Of a DNA stretch of 64,000 nt, positions 11,991-26,517 are shown one piece after another. Position 1 is the first letter of the stretch; every line of letters starts with the position of its first letter. Source of the DNA: Rhynochetos jubatus (taxonomy: Eukaryota; Chordata; Aves; Eurypygiformes; Rhynochetidae); NCBI GenBank assembly GCA_027574665.1, contig CM050652.1:39646307-39710306 (forward strand). Direction: 5' to 3'. The position numbers were made by a program, and so were the translations under genes. The notes beneath the pieces were generated by a model. The model was not told where the DNA came from and searched no databases. It saw only the letters and a list, made by a program, of their open reading frames with translations.

Positions 11991-14038
11991 ATATAAATGT
12001 ATAAGCAGGAATCATCCAAAACTGAAAACTAGCTGTGATTATAAATATAGATGTGATTAACCCTTGAAATTATGTGACAGAATTTATATATTTAAAATCT
12101 GATTGAAGAGCTCATCAGCTTTGCTGCAGAGAACCACCATGTTCCATTAGGCATGTAAAGAACATTCTTGCATTTCAAGGGACAAGTGGCAACACTATCT
12201 GGCAGAACTATTAGTAGTTATTACAATAATAAATGCAACAGAAATAGAAATAAATTATCTGTATGTTGCACAACAGAAATTAACAAGAGCATTGCATCCA
12301 AACTGGTAATTGGCAATCAGAGAAAGGCTGAAAAAGTGATATATATTATCATGTTTAGGGTGTAATTTTTAGTGTTATGAGCAAATTCTGTGTCAAGTAA
12401 GACATTTCAACACAGAAATGAATGGATAAAAAAGACCAAACAGTAGCAAGCAATAAGAAGGTGTTGTAATTAGTGTAATTTAAACATCCGTAGATGACAT
12501 TACATCTTTGAGATATCCCAGTTAATTTTTCAACTAGAAAAAAAGCTGCAAAGAAAATAAATATGCATGATTTACATTATTGTACAGATCATTACGAAAA
12601 GAAAAAAACCAAACCAGACATAAGTATAGATGTGAGCTATTATTTTAGAAAGGTTTTAAAAAACATTGCTCTGCAGTAGTTTAATATTCTTATTTTTAAG
12701 GTTGATTCTTAAAAAAAAACACAACTTGCAACCAAAAGTACTGATTGTCCTGTCACATCCCACATATTCAAACTTGTGCTGTGAAATAAAGACAGACAAT
12801 AACTTTTTCCTCACTGGAATTATCCTGCCAGACGAAAAAGCCTTCCCTGATTATGCCAAAAAAGACGAAATGCTCATCTAATAATGGCAGCACAGACCTG
12901 GACTCCTAAACATTGGCTTTCCCATCTCCCATCTCCTATCACCAATTTTTTGCAATGGAATTTTTCTTGGAATGTGAATTACTTATCCTTCATTTTTGAG
13001 CTGTGGTAACCATGACTAAGGTGTGAGATTCATATGGGGAGAGCTTGAATGCTGTGTGGATAATGTTGGCAAAGGATGGCTTTTTCTTCTGTCATCTCTT
13101 GTTGACTCCAAAGCCAACTCTAACAGCAACATGTTTGTTGTTCCTACATTTTCAGAGGCCTGAATTTATTCCAGTAGCAACAAATTGTTCAATATTAAAC
13201 ACTGGGCTCCCGTTTATTTCCTTCATCTATCTCTATATTGTTACAAAGATGGGCATATTAAATATCTAATATCTGCCTTTACTTTATAAAATTCCTTGGA
13301 ATTATTAACATCCCACACAGATTTTGAGAAAAATAATTGAAAAGCTTTTGTCTTCCCTTTATATTACATATGTAAAGTTAAATAGTGCAGGTCCAGAATA
13401 AATGCATTGATCTATTTGTAACAAAAAAGTGGGATACTGAAGATTTCTGATTTGATTTCCTTTCTTATTTTAGCCATTATTTATTCTCATTTTGTAATTT
13501 TTTTAACCCTTAATTAACCCTTATTAACCTATACAGCAGACATGATGCTGTCAGAGCCATCAATATTCATCACAATACTCAAGATCTAATTGTTTTCATA
13601 ACAGATGACTCATAAAAATAGTAAAGATGATGTTTTTCCATTGTCAGAAAGAGATATGTAGGATAATTTTTTGTATTCTAGTTCTAAATTCCTTTTTTCA
13701 GGTTATCTGAAAAGCAGGCAGCAATTTCTGCTTCTCCTCTGGGCTGTGTTGCTTTCCTTAGCACAGCAGTTTGGCATTCATCCACATCCTGCGTCTTTTG
13801 TTTGTTTGTCTGATGCATGGATCTATCCCTACTGCTGCTGTACAGTAACTGGCACCACTGGCCCTTCATAGTCTTTAGGATAACCTGCAACTTTAATTAG
13901 GTACAAAATAATTACCAAATACAGCAAGTGTGTTTATCTTTCTGTGATACTGTCTGCACATTAAGAAAGCTTTATAGGAGTAAAAGTGTTATAAATTATT
14001 TCTACCATTCATACTGATGTTTGTATGGAAAACTACAA
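11991..14038. other. AT-rich intergenic DNA, nothing recognised
   Basis: Any 3' LTR of the upstream Ty3/gypsy relic should lie at the start of this stretch, but I see no convincing LTR terminus. No exon-like frame is present. Confidence 0.4.
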
Positions 14039-14602
14039 TAATCATAGAATCACAGAATGGTTTGGGTTGGAAGGGACCTTAAAGGTCATCTAGTTCCAAC
14101 CCCCCTGCCATGGGTAGAGACACCCTCCACTAGACCAGGTTGCTCAAGGCCTCATGTAGCCTGGCCTTGAACACTTCCAAAGAGGAGGCATCCACAACTT
14201 CTCTGCGTAACCTGTTCCAGTGCCTTAGCACCCTCTCCGTGAAGAATTTCTTCCTTATATCTAATCTAAATCTACCCTCCTTCAGTTTAAAGCCCTTACC
14301 TTTTGTCCTATGACTATAAGCCCTTGTAAAAAGTCCTCCCCCAGCTTTCTTGTCGGACCCTTCAGGTACTGGAAGGTGCTATAATGTCGCCTTGTTCAGA
14401 CTTCTTCAGGCTGAACAAGCCCAACCCTTTCAGCTTTTCTTCACAAGAGAGGTGCTTCGGCCCTCTAATCATCTTCGTGGCCTCCTCTGGACTCACTTCA
14501 AGTGGTCAATATCCTTCTTAAATTGGGGCCCATGGAGTTGGATGCAGCAGTGCAGGTGGGATCTCATGAGAGTGGAGTAGAGGGAGAGAATTACCTGACT
14601 TG
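14039..14602 (-). mobile_element. CR1 LINE, 5'-truncated, minus strand
   Basis: On the plus strand the block opens with the inverted CR1 3' end (ATCATAGAATCACAGAATGG, then TTTGGGTTGGAAGGGACC). It continues through the standard inverted CR1 3' region ('..GCCTTGAACACTTCCAAAG..', '..CTGTTCCAGTGCCTTAGCACCCTC..') into the inverted end of the ORF2 region. The open frame at 14350-14580 lies inside it on the opposite strand and is not a gene. CR1 copies itself by target-primed reverse transcription and usually leaves 5'-truncated copies like this one, about 560 bp. Confidence 0.93.
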
Positions 14603-17600
14603 AAGTGCTGAATAATGCTAGAATCAGGTGAATTTTTTTCATCAAAACTCTGCTTTGGTAGGGATTGAGTATTTAGAATAAATGATACTTTTTTTCCTAA
14701 AACTCAAAAACCTGAAAGCAATGAAATATGTAGTTGTTTCTTCTTTTCCTTTGCCTTTTTTTTTTTAGTATTTTTCAATTTCTTGGACAAGAAAATACAG
14801 TAAAAGCTAACAGTTTTTCTATAAAAACTCAGTATTTTAATAGAGGAATAAAATCCACAACATTTTCCATTCATCACTGAAAGCAGTCTCTTGGATGAGC
14901 CTTTTTTCAAGGTTATGGATTAATTTCCTGTCTACCATTTCCTTGCTAAATCTTTCGTCCATATCTTGTTCCTAACTGCAGCCTGACAGTCTTTGAAAGG
15001 CTCATATAAACAGTGTCTGAACATGAATGGTAAGCTGAGGAAATCATGGAAACTTTACTCTTGATATTCAGCTAGCTGCATATCCTGCAGAGCTGCATAA
15101 GCAATGACTGGAAAAGAAAATACACAGAAGACTGACCAAAACAAGTTTACAGGTGAAAGGGCTTAGCTGGACTCAGGTGTTTGGGATGAGGCCCCTCCTT
15201 CCTTTCAGATGAACTGTAGGGACATTTCCTGCCTTTGCAGTCTGATTCCTGGCAATGCATATACCTGCGTCAGATATACTAGACAAGAATTCTGTAACCT
15301 GCCTTTACCTTGTCTGTTTTGCTGCGGTCACCTGGAAATAAATATGTGTTTTTAAAGTGAAATGGAGTCACAGGTCAGTATGAGAGTAAAAACAGTGGAA
15401 GGAATAAAATCTGCCACTGAAATGTTCCAAGTATTTATAAGATGTGAATTAAAAGAAAAATCTAGATATTGTCTATGGCTATTAAAAATCCAGGTAGAAT
15501 TTATTTTGTGTTTGTATTAACATATGTTCAATAAACAATAATGACACGACAAATGCAGTTAATCCTGCATTTCACAAAATAGGGTCCTTTGTAAGGTGAA
15601 TAAAGAAGAAATTAGACATAGTAAGAATAAGTTTATGGTTTGTCTCATAGGCACAGCATACTTTCAGCCCTTTCAGTCACTTGCATAATAACAGCAGAGA
15701 CCATGTTAAATATGCAGCCCCAACTTTGGCAAAGTTTTATTGCAGTGTTAATAACTGCCAGCTTGTGAAATATTTTAAAGATGTTTCCAAATGAAATAGT
15801 AAAATAACCACTGTTAAAGACAAATGTTTATTTTATGTTGTGGTAGCCATGCTGATTTCAGTTTGTGAAGTGAGGCTTGTAAGTATGTGATATACTACTA
15901 TACTAGTGAAAAGTAGGCAATCTTCCAGACACATAAGCCTTTCCTGAGTTCTACTTACAAACCTTCATTTACCTGTGCTTCGAGTTTATATTGCATGTCC
16001 TTCTGAGTATGAAATATGTCCTTTATAATGCATTCCTCAGGTCTCCTCCCCAGCCCTTTTCTGCATATATGTGGTATTCTCTTCGAGCTTCAAAAAACAT
16101 TTCCCATTTAAATTAACATCCATCAGTGGTTTGGAACCCCTCTCTGCCGTGGGATTTTGTCCTTTCCTTTTGGTTAGTGTTATGTACAGACGAAGAACAG
16201 AACAAGGACACCATGTTAGATTTATAAGGAAATAATGTCAAAATGGTTAATGCAATTCACCAGTTCAATAAACTGGATTACATTTTAGTAGGACAAAAGA
16301 TCAACGAAACCCTATTTATATTCATTGGGTGAAGGCTGTAACAGCAACAACATAATGCATTCCCCATCTTTGGGCTCATTAGCTGTGCCTATTAGATTTG
16401 TTAGGTATCATAACATCCAGATGTTTCTGGACAGCTCAGCTGACATTTTATCCATGTGCAGATTAAATATTAATGGATAGCAGGTGAGGAAGTATAATAA
16501 CTAGTCTTGGGTCTGGAGCATTTTCAACACTGTCAGGGTCTGGGGTTTGGGTTTTTTTCTCCCTCCATGTCTCTCAGAATTCATGAAAAGACAACAAATC
16601 ACCTTTAGAAAGAATGATTCTTGTGGAAGTTAGTGGCAGAGAGCAGTTTACCTTCACTCTATGTACACTATCTTCATATGCTGAGAAGAATTCACACCCA
16701 GGGTCCACATTATCAAACAAAAAAGCTGCCAGCTTTTACCTAGAAACCGCACTGAGCTCAGACTGAGTTTTCATTTAGGTGGCTGAACTTTTACTGGTCA
16801 CTTCAAGGTTCTTTTTTGAAGTCATTTTAATGCAAGATGTGTGTTTGGAGACAGGTGATTTTGAATGATGACATGTTGTTCTTGCCATTCTTCACTGGGA
16901 GAATTTGTAAGGAGTTTGAGAATCATCCCACTGTTCCTTCTCTGCTGTGTACTGAACACTCTGTTACGGCAATTCTGCTCTTCTTTTCCAAAGTATCATG
17001 CTTAGTGAAAGGCTATGGGAAGGGTGAGATTTCTCCTATACTGATATTCTTAGTGCTGCAGAATAAATGCTATATATAAGGTACATTTTGTAGCTGGGTG
17101 ACTCCCTTTCCTGTTCTCTTCAAATGTTGCTATCAGAAAAACTGATCATAAGTCACTAACATTAAAAGATATTTTTTCTTCTTTTCTCTCTTCTGCAGTA
17201 TTTTAGTCTTCAATTTTCCTCTCTGGGATATATCTGCAATTGTTGTGCTCTTATACTTTTTCACTGAAATCAAACTAGTTGAACTATACCAGTTTACACC
17301 AGTTACAGTGTTGAGCCATTAATTTTCTATAAGAGGGAAGAATCAACTAAGGCAAGTACTTGTGGCAGAATCTGTTTGTTAGTATTTTGTGTTTCTTACA
17401 ACTCCTTTGCAATTTCCTTCTGAATAGTCCAAAGAAAATATAATGAAGATGGCAGAATCTGTCCCAGTCACAATTTCAGTGTTCTCCAAAGTAAAAATGA
17501 GCATACCTGTTCATTAATAGACAATATTTTGCCATCAGACATGCCCCAAGACATTTTCTGAAAGACAAAGGATTGCAGCTCCTTCAGACCAAGAGAAACA

Positions 17601-19589
17601 AGCCAGGAAATTCATAAAAGAGTTCACGTGAATTTTGCTGATTTCCCAAGCCTTAATTAGTGCATTTGCATAAGTTTGTTGCCATGTTCTGTGCATATGA
17701 GTTAGAGATGAGATTTGGTGCATCTTGGTTTAAATATTTTACTGGATGCCCATGGATAAATATTACCCAGGTGAGTGTTTCGAATGATCATGTAAATTCA
17801 CACATGAGCCAAAAATAACTGCTCAGAATGAAGAAAGCATCACTGTAGCCCCAGATAAAGCAAAACAAAGTCACTGCACTCCCCAAAAACAATTGGCATT
17901 GGACACTCAGGGACAAGAAACATGGTCTGCTGGTTGGGCCAACAAATTAATTTTGAGGTCCTCAGCCATTCAGAGCTTTAATAGTAGCCAAAGTAACTTT
18001 TGCCTAGTTTCAAAACCTCAAATATCAATTTTGACATTTTATCTTGAATGCTTAAATTTTGGCTTTTCAGTCCACTGTGGAGTGATTTGCTTTGCTTTGC
18101 TTCATTGTTGTTTTCCCTTGCTAGGCAGGTGAACAGAGAATAAAATGCAACAATTTGATGGGAGTGAAAAAGAAAGCAAAGTGAAAAACAGAATGGAAAA
18201 CCCTACAGAAAAAGATTCAGTGATATGAAGATAAAATTTGAATATAAAAAGATAATTTTTTAATGTATCTTGAGGGAGGGTGTGTGTTCCAAATCAAAAC
18301 TGAATATGCTTCTAAAATATAAACAGAAGTTATAGATAAGATGCAGAAATAAATAGTCAGTATTCTTTGATTTTTATTTTGAATAATGAGAACGAAACCT
18401 CATCATCATAAAGACGCTTTTATCTGTGACCTCACAAAAAGCATGTGAAAGACATTTGCTCCAACTTGACTCTTGGGATACTTCTACTCTAAATCCATAA
18501 AAAATACTTTCCTTTATCAGTGTAAACTTCTTTGAAACAGAATTGACATGAGGGCAGAGCAACAGATATCAGTCAAATAAACAAGATCTTTTCATTTTTG
18601 TTTGAATTATTCTTCACATTGTAAACACGATTTGAAAATTTGAAAACTTACAAGTTGATGAAGTCTATTCTTGGCCTGGCTCACTGAAATAGATTATACC
18701 AACCAGACTGATAAAATATTTTCTTCTCAGACAGGTAAACCATTTCAGTATCTTTTAACCTGTCCTTGCTTAAACCACTATCATTACATTGAAGATTTTT
18801 TAATTTTAAGTTTTCAAAAGAAGAGTAACTCCTTTCTCAATAAAGATTATTTCAAATTTTCTTTTAGTTCATATATAGAGGAAGAAAAATAAGGGACCCC
18901 ACCCCCCATGTAACATATGAGTTATTATTAACATGTGTTTAGTGAATGTGGGTTATAATACGTCAATATTTCCAAATGCACATCAAATCTGGATTGGACT
19001 GTACTACAGACATCAGCATGTAGGGGATTTTATTTTTAGCTATTCTCTTCTGTTCATATTTAAGATAACTGTCCTTTGCTGTCCTAAAATCTTCTTGATG
19101 TTTTTTGACATCCTAAATCTCAAACCTTTGGGGGAAAACGGGAGAAAAGGATAAAAGCTGACAAAATTAATTATACTGGATTACTCATGTAAAATGTTTA
19201 ATTACTCACATTGTACCTGATTAAATGCAAAACCTTCAGCATTTCCTTTAACCAGTAAAATTGTAGTGAAAAGTGACTTTTAAGACCAGCCAACAATTCC
19301 AGTTGCAGTCATTTTTAGCTCTTTTCATAGAAATTGGCTGTCTCTGTAAATGCTACCCCCCAGTAACCATAGGAACAATGTCCACTGTAATTTCTTAAAG
19401 TGGAAGTGCAGACAAAGTAATTTCATCTATAGGAAAATATATGAACAGAGTTATATCCTAATTATTGTATATGATATCTCTCATTGCCTCTTACATTTTA
19501 ATATTCCCTGTGCCTGAATGAAGAATTAGACCACTGACCTTTTCTTCCACTGGTGATTGTGATACATGACACTGCAACTGGGTTCAAGA
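14603..19589. other. AT-rich intergenic DNA, about 5 kb, nothing recognised
   Basis: Open frames reach only about 80 codons and look random. There is a short T-run at about 14758-14766. No transposon hallmark was found over nearly 5 kb, so the sequence is either very old or unique. Conservation data would be needed to see regulatory elements. Confidence 0.45.
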
Positions 19590-19603
19590 TTTTTTTTTTT
19601 TTT
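19590..19603 (-). repeat. T14 run (poly(A) on the minus strand)
   Basis: Fourteen thymines. Read on the minus strand this is a poly(A) preceded by TTTCTAT and a 63-codon open frame (19619-19810) with a few CpGs. It could be the tail of a processed pseudogene, but the translated segment resembles no protein I know and I see no target duplication. Confidence 0.5.
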
Positions 19604-21400
19604 AATAGAAACTGATATTCACCATGAAACATTTGAATTCTTATAACACTGAAGGCAGCAAACCTCAGGGCTTTCCCCGATCCTGCTTTCTATGTACCTC
19701 TTTACCCTTGCAAAACCTCTGTAATCTGCCCTTATGGTGGAGGAAGCGCTTGGTCTGGTGATGAGAAACTCCCTGGGAATGGGCAAAAGGGTCCGTCCTT
19801 GAACCTGCACCCAGTGGAGTGTGGGGTCAGCTGCACCACTTCAACCTTTCTACCTGATGCTCCTCCACATTCCTCTTGTGATACTGTCTAGAAAAAGTCA
19901 GACATACACATCCCTTTCATAGCATCTCCAGTAGATGGGTTTTGATTTACTTTCTTATCAGACAATTGGAGGGCAGCATTCAGTAAATAAAATGTCCCAA
20001 AGACTCAGCCTGAAGATTCACCTAAATTGGCTCTCAAAGGACAGAAGCATACACCTTGCTTAACCATAAGCTTCCTCTCAGGTCTCCTTTGGTTTCATTA
20101 TTTCTCTCACAGTCCAGTAATGTATAGTGGATGGGGAAAAGAACCTATTTCCCCACTGGACTTCTGAGTCCCTTTTTCCCTGTTCTCCCATTTAAATTGT
20201 CAGTAATTCCTCTGAGCCTCAAAGTACGGATTCTGGTATATAAACCAAGGAGATCTTGATGAGAATTGATTTTTCACCAGCAAATGTCATTCTTTAAATG
20301 CCCAAAGGCTGTTTAAACTCAGACTTAGACAGAATGTTAGTAATGGCAGAAAAATCTGACTGAACGTACCTTAAAGTACTCTATCTAGTTTCTGCTCCAG
20401 AAGTTAGTGCAGATAAATGCATGGCAGGTTTTCTCAAAATCAAAAAAAAGGCTTAAAAAAACACAGTTGTCTCCTCATAATGCATAGGCAATTGTGACCC
20501 TCCCCAAAAACTGTAACAATTTATTCTTTTGCAGTGTATTTGCACCATATTCCATTCTATTTCCTAACCATAAACTGAGAGAAGTTTTTTTTTCTCTGCA
20601 TCTTTCCCAAATAGTCAGTGTCATCTGAACTGCCCTTCAAAAATTAAAATATTCTCATCACTGTAAACACATTTGCAGTAACATCCTATAATGGGGTGGT
20701 TTCCAACTTTAAAAATACAACATATTGCATCATGCTGGATTTTCAACATTAGAAAGATGTGTATATCCTTACTCTGCTCTCATCCAGAACATAAAATCAA
20801 GAAAAGATAGAATAAATAATTTTCTTAAAATCATAGCACTGAAGTATTGGAACCACCATCAGAATATGAAACAAATTGTTAACATTAACATTTACACTAA
20901 AACTATTAACTGTATCAGTGTCCCAATGGATTTCCACCTCACTGTCTCTTAGGTTAAGCAGGAATCACCCTTTCTTTCTTAAGGTGAAGGTTCTTATGCC
21001 TTGATCATCTGAGATGTCTTTTGGCACCACTTTAACTTCCCAAAGGATCAGTAAAACTGATGGAGAGCAAACTACGATCTTTTAGTGCCTCAGTGTTGTC
21101 TGCACTGCTGAAAGAATGTACTTCTATGTTTCTTGTGACCAGCCATGGGGATACCTCCAAGAAAAATATCTTTTTCTTACACACGTTTAGTTAAGGGTGA
21201 ATTAATGTTTATACTGAATGCTTTAATTTTCACATTCATGGCTTCAGGTTGCTTTTCTTTGTACCATTCTTCTGTTAATATGTTTGTGAAAACTCATACA
21301 TCCTATTATGAGACATAAAAAGTACACAGTCATGTGATTACATTTCTAAGTATTTTCTCTCTGTGAGTTTTACAGAAAGACTAAACAGAATGTAGTCTTC
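19604..21400. other. intergenic DNA, nothing firmly recognised
   Basis: The first 260 bases are the candidate retrocopy body (minus strand) discussed under the T14 run. The rest is AT-rich with no open frame above 75 codons and no known repeat. Confidence 0.4.
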
Positions 21401-21420
21401 AAAAAAAAAAAAAAAAAAAA
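21401..21420 (+). repeat. poly(A) run, A20
   Basis: Twenty uninterrupted adenines. The upstream 200 bases show no recognisable SINE, LINE or mRNA-derived body. Confidence 0.9.
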
Positions 21421-24400
21421 GCAACTGGGAATGAGATGATTAGCCTAGGTACTAACTATGCCCCCCAGCAATTTATAGGGAACTCTTTCTGGACACTTCA
21501 TCATGGCAGCCTCATGATGGAAGGAAATGAAACCCCAATGTGTAGGTCTCTCAAGTTTTCACAGCAGGGTGTCTGTGTCAGTATAATGTTTTGCAGAAAG
21601 AAAATGCCTCTTATGTAAACTTTTGTTTAGCTAAAACCCTGGATACTTTCTAAATGGGAAAAATAATTCACAGCAGTTATAAACTCAAAAGAATACAATG
21701 TTTAGTATTCTTCTTTCTTTTCCTTACACAGCTTCATCTGTCAGTTCACAGATTTCTCTGGTGATAGGGGACACCTATCATCTCATCCGCATGTAGGGGT
21801 TTTTTTTCCCTTCCTGCTTTGCTCTATTAGCATTTCTGCTTAAAGAGTGAAAGAAGGAGCAAAATGTTGCCCCTGTACTGCTTAAGTAACAGCCTCAGTG
21901 ACCACATTTGTCTGCTACCTAAACATTTGCTTCATCGGCAGGTCATTGTCCTTCCTCCTGCCAGCATTTCCCCCTTCCATTTTATCAGAAGCTAAAGAAA
22001 CAGTCACAACAGAAATGTTATTTGTAGTTATTATGTCTTAAAGGATACAGACCTGAAATGACTAGTTCGAAGACAGCTACAAGTGGTGTAGCACCGGTAT
22101 CTTTGCAAGCTCCTTAGAGGTTACACGTGACATTTATACTCTTCCTTTCTTTATGCAGGTATTTTCGTTACTAAAGCCCCTTGTCTTTTATGTTTAAACA
22201 TGTGCTCTACAATATACATATCCTCTAAGCCAAACAACCCTGCTGTATTTCCTCTCTAGAGGCAGGGAATTCTGTTTGCAAGGTGTCCTTTGTGCTCTTT
22301 CTACGTTTACTGGTTTAATAACCTTCTCTCACTGCTGGTTGTACTATTCATTCAGGTTTTTTATCCACAGTGGAGCGGAACTCTGCAAAGCAAATCTGTA
22401 GAGTACAGAAGACTGCAGGGATTAAGAAAAAAAATTGAAAAACATTTTCTTTTCTTCACAACCTCATTAATTAAATATGTAAAAGCATTTATTTAATTTG
22501 TTTATATTCATGTAGAAAATCAGAAGGAGGGGGAAATAGGCTAATTATCTAGATGCTCTTGGTATTATTTATGAGGAAAATAAAAAAGATCCAGATCAGA
22601 TTTTGTTTCATCAGCCAGTTAATAGATATTTCCATTTTAAAATATTTTTGGCAAATGTAGAAGGCCAAATTATTGTTTCCTTGGTAGGGCTATTCTTTTC
22701 CATCTCCTTGGTTTAGGTTATGCTAGGAAAAGCCATTTGTTGTATTGTTCTTTTTCTTGCTTGCATAGCAATTTTAATTTGGAGATGGAATTTTTTTCCT
22801 TCCATTAAAATAAAAGTTTTTAATCAATCTTATTTTTTGCTAGAGGATGCATAATTATGTCTAATTTGTATTATATCTTCTATCTGTAGTTGTATAGATA
22901 GTTCTTAATCATATTCCTCAGTTCTCTTTTTTAGTATTTTGGCCATATTGGTACAAAACAGCAGTATCCTAAAAATTGTGATTTATTGATAACATAGGAA
23001 AACATGAGACTGACTCAATAAAATATTTTATTTAGCTCTTTTTTTTTTTTTATTTGTTTTAATTCTTCATTCTTTAAATACAAATTTAAATTAATTGGCT
23101 TTTGAAATGAAAACCATTTGAAATCAAAGCAATTTCTATGTCAAAATAGTCTCTTTTTAAGCCTGGTAATTGTTTTACGAAGTGGCAAAAACACTGGAGT
23201 CTTTCCTTTGAATTTTTTTGTGCCTAGACAGAAAGGCACTGAACATTATTGCTGCTCTTTTGCAGGACAGAGCCCTGTGTAAGGTATCAAACATCTTCAC
23301 CATGTTTGGAGACCAGTAGGAACTGAGCCTATTTCTAGTACTGAATTCCATTTACACCTGATTTTCATCAGTTGAAGTTTTCCTCAAGAGTCTTTACAGT
23401 TTGGAATTCTCCAGCAAAGTTACATAGTTAACTGTTGTCTATGAACACAACCTTGAAACCTTGACCTACTTGCCATTCTTTTTTTTTCACGTCAGGTCTG
23501 CTTCCCAAAGGTCCAGATGGCAGGCAGTGGTGCAGGCACTGCAACACAGCTGCATTCTGGTGGGGCCGTTCACCTGGACCACGGGTCTGGCAGGGGGACT
23601 TTGGACAAGTGACACCATCTCCTTCCCGGCACACCTGCCAGACCTGTGGTGGGGAGGGACAGCTCCCTGTTCTCCCCAAACTCTATATCCTGCCTCCTGT
23701 CAAAAGGGAGACAGTTACCAGGACAACATCCCAGTTCTGCCACACAGGTGCTAATTTTCTAGTTGCTGGCACCAGAAAACCTCTCCTTATTCTGTTTGAG
23801 AGTTAGGGAGAAAATCCTCCCGAGAGGTGTAGCATTGAGTTTATTGGCCAATTCAAGCATTTTGATAAAATACCTCTATAGACAAAAGTCTGGGAAGGTC
23901 TTAACCCATCTAACCAAGTTGAGCATGGCAACACTGTGCCACAGTCCAGAGATCTGTTTTCAGTGTTATCTGCTGTGCTGCAAACTGATGTGTCCACCAT
24001 AAATGTCCTCAGCTGTCACATAGCTCTTGTTTCCATGTCACAGGTGAGAGCATCCAGCAGAAGTGAGACTACTACTGAGCTCTCTAAAAACACTGCAGGC
24101 TTTTCTGAGTTTCACTATCAGCAAAAACAATATTTCATTCAGAAATTATGAGTAGCAAACATCTAAGATGGTTGTATATCCTGGTTTCTTTGTTATAATC
24201 ACCAAAATGGCATATTAAAACACATGTGCCTGAAGGAAGCAAGTAATGCAAATTTCCTCTGTCGATGGGCAGCAAGTATCCAGCTGGTCTTTGTGGTAAT
24301 CTGAACTGACTACCACCCAGGAGAGTAATTTTCATTAACTCATCCTGACAAACAATATTAACCCATAGCCCAGTTTCCAAACTTGGACATTATAAATCAA

Positions 24401-26517
24401 GACCTCCAGTTTGTTTCCAGGCACCAACAGCATCCCTTGGATGCCAGACTACCAGCTTTAGATTCTAAAGTGGTTCAGTTTTTGTGCAGGGCATCATGAT
24501 TTAAGTGTTCATGATGTTTGAAAATTATATTGGATTTTTCCCAAATTGCTATCACCCGTTGGGGCTGTGATGGTCAAAACTCATCTCGAAAGCAACCTCA
24601 TTAAATTATCTAATTTAACAGGGACAAGTCAGGTCCGACACTGGTTACCTTTAGACTTTTGGCTTGTCAAACTCTGTTTATTACTCCCTTCTCACAGTTC
24701 CGAAGGCAGCTGCTGCTGTTATCACTCCCCTTTGCTGGCAACAGCAACAGCGTGGGACAGGAGAGAACCATAAAGGACAGGCTCATAATATGCCGTTTCC
24801 TCTTCTTTCCTTCCCACTTCATCAGGTACTTAAGTCTGTGTCTAGCTTTTAGTCTTATATTTATTCAACAAAGTGTATATGCATGATTATGCCTAAACGC
24901 TATTGAAATTTGAAAGATTTTAACATGCACTTAAGTCCTCTGTTCAGCTAAAGAAGCTCCTTTCATAATCAGTGACTTCTCTTTAACCCTTCTGTCCAAA
25001 TACACCTATATGTACACGTACACACACAGAAATGGAGATACTTTTAAGAAATACCGTTGTCAGATTGCTTCATCTTCCCAAGATCATGGAAAAGGAATCT
25101 GGCATGGAGGAGAGTAGGACAGCAGAACAGCAGAAAGGGGATTGAAGTCTCAAAAGCTAGAAGAAGGTATATAAACAGGATAGATACATTAGCAAAGTGG
25201 TCCTTGGAAGAGTGAGGCAAGAAATATATTCCTAATAAGAGACAAAAATTAAGGAGAGAGAATACATAGTCTTCAGGAGACATGAGAAGAGGCAGATGCT
25301 TATGGGCTTGTCTTTATCTGCTGTACCATAATATATTTGACTGCCCACACAAAATTGTGTTCATTAGCACATCCTGATATCCCTCTTACCCTCTTAGGAA
25401 ATTTTCAAGTTTAAGGAAACTATAGACTGAGCTCTCCTTAATTCTGCTAGTGCTGTCTTGAACAAATTCCATCATAAACTCTTGCATAATTATTTTTTTT
25501 TTAAGTGAACTTCCCATTCCTTAAAAAAACCAAACAGAATCCTAGAATATTTCTTGGAATAAAATGAAGTCCAGGGCATCCAGCAGAGAATATCTAGAGG
25601 AAGTGATAGCAAAGATTCAGTCCTGCTTCTACCAAGAGGCATTATGGCCCAATAAGGAGAGGAGCTAAAGCCGGGTAAAGTGAAGAAGGGATTAAATAAG
25701 GTGGCCAGAGATTAAGTTCATTCAATATAATGCCAAAACAGCCTTTCCATGAGGTTTCCTGGTGAAAGCAATGTTAGGTAGTTTGAAAGTATAATCTTCA
25801 AGGAACAACAGCAAGAAAAACAATGAGAATTCTCCTTTAGGAATCATTTTACCCTGAGGGATAAGCCATTTTGCTGGCACGGGAAAGTGGAATCTGTACT
25901 TAGTTGTAACAGCCAGAGGAAACATAGAATATTACCTGTCAAATATTGAACTGGCTAACAGAGTAAAAATAACTGAAAAGATTCAAGGTCCAATTCAGAC
26001 TGTTAAGTTATTCTAACTTATAATGATAAACCAAGATTTTGAAGCTGTTCCCATAATAGTCTCCAGAGAAGCTTGATCTTCAAGTGCAATATTTTTCAGA
26101 GGTCAAAGCACAAAATGCATTTGACCATGACGGTGAGATTCAGCTGATGAAAATATGTAGCCAGCAGCAATATGTAGCCCTCAACCTTCAGCTGGCTGTA
26201 GCACAGTGAATAGGATCAGCTGGGCATTTTTGCTGCTGGTAAAGATTGAGATATAATTTATGAAGCTTATCATGTGACTCTAGACATAAGTTGTAGATGT
26301 GAAGCTGCAAGAATATTCAAGTTCCTTTATAAGAACATTTGTAAAATATTGTGTCAGTGTTAGTTTCCACTTCTTAATATCAGAACAAGCCTTGAATTAA
26401 CCTGGATATATCTCCTTGCAGATCAGATGGAAAACTTGAGTTTACAGAGGGTTATTTTGCTGTTATTGACCAACCAAAATTCAATGAAGGTTGTATTATG
26501 GTTCATGTAACCCAGCC
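21421..26517. other. intergenic DNA, about 5 kb, no gene supported
   Basis: Mostly AT-rich. A GC-richer patch at about 23,490-23,760 has overlapping open frames of 83-97 codons on both strands, and a further block to about 24,150 has short frames. I looked for retroviral integrase or Env motifs there and found only weak, unconvincing strings. A T-rich run lies at about 23040-23051. Confidence 0.4.

Noticed and set aside
13500-13535. Interstitial telomere repeat
   Set aside because: The AACCCTTAATTAACCCTTATTAACC words resemble CCCTAA but the repeat unit is not telomeric and is only about 25 bases.
23490-24150. Retroviral integrase or Env relic
   Set aside because: Strings such as VWQGDFG and AVLQTDVSTIN looked suggestive, but no second motif followed in order or spacing on any frame. 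A translated search would be needed.
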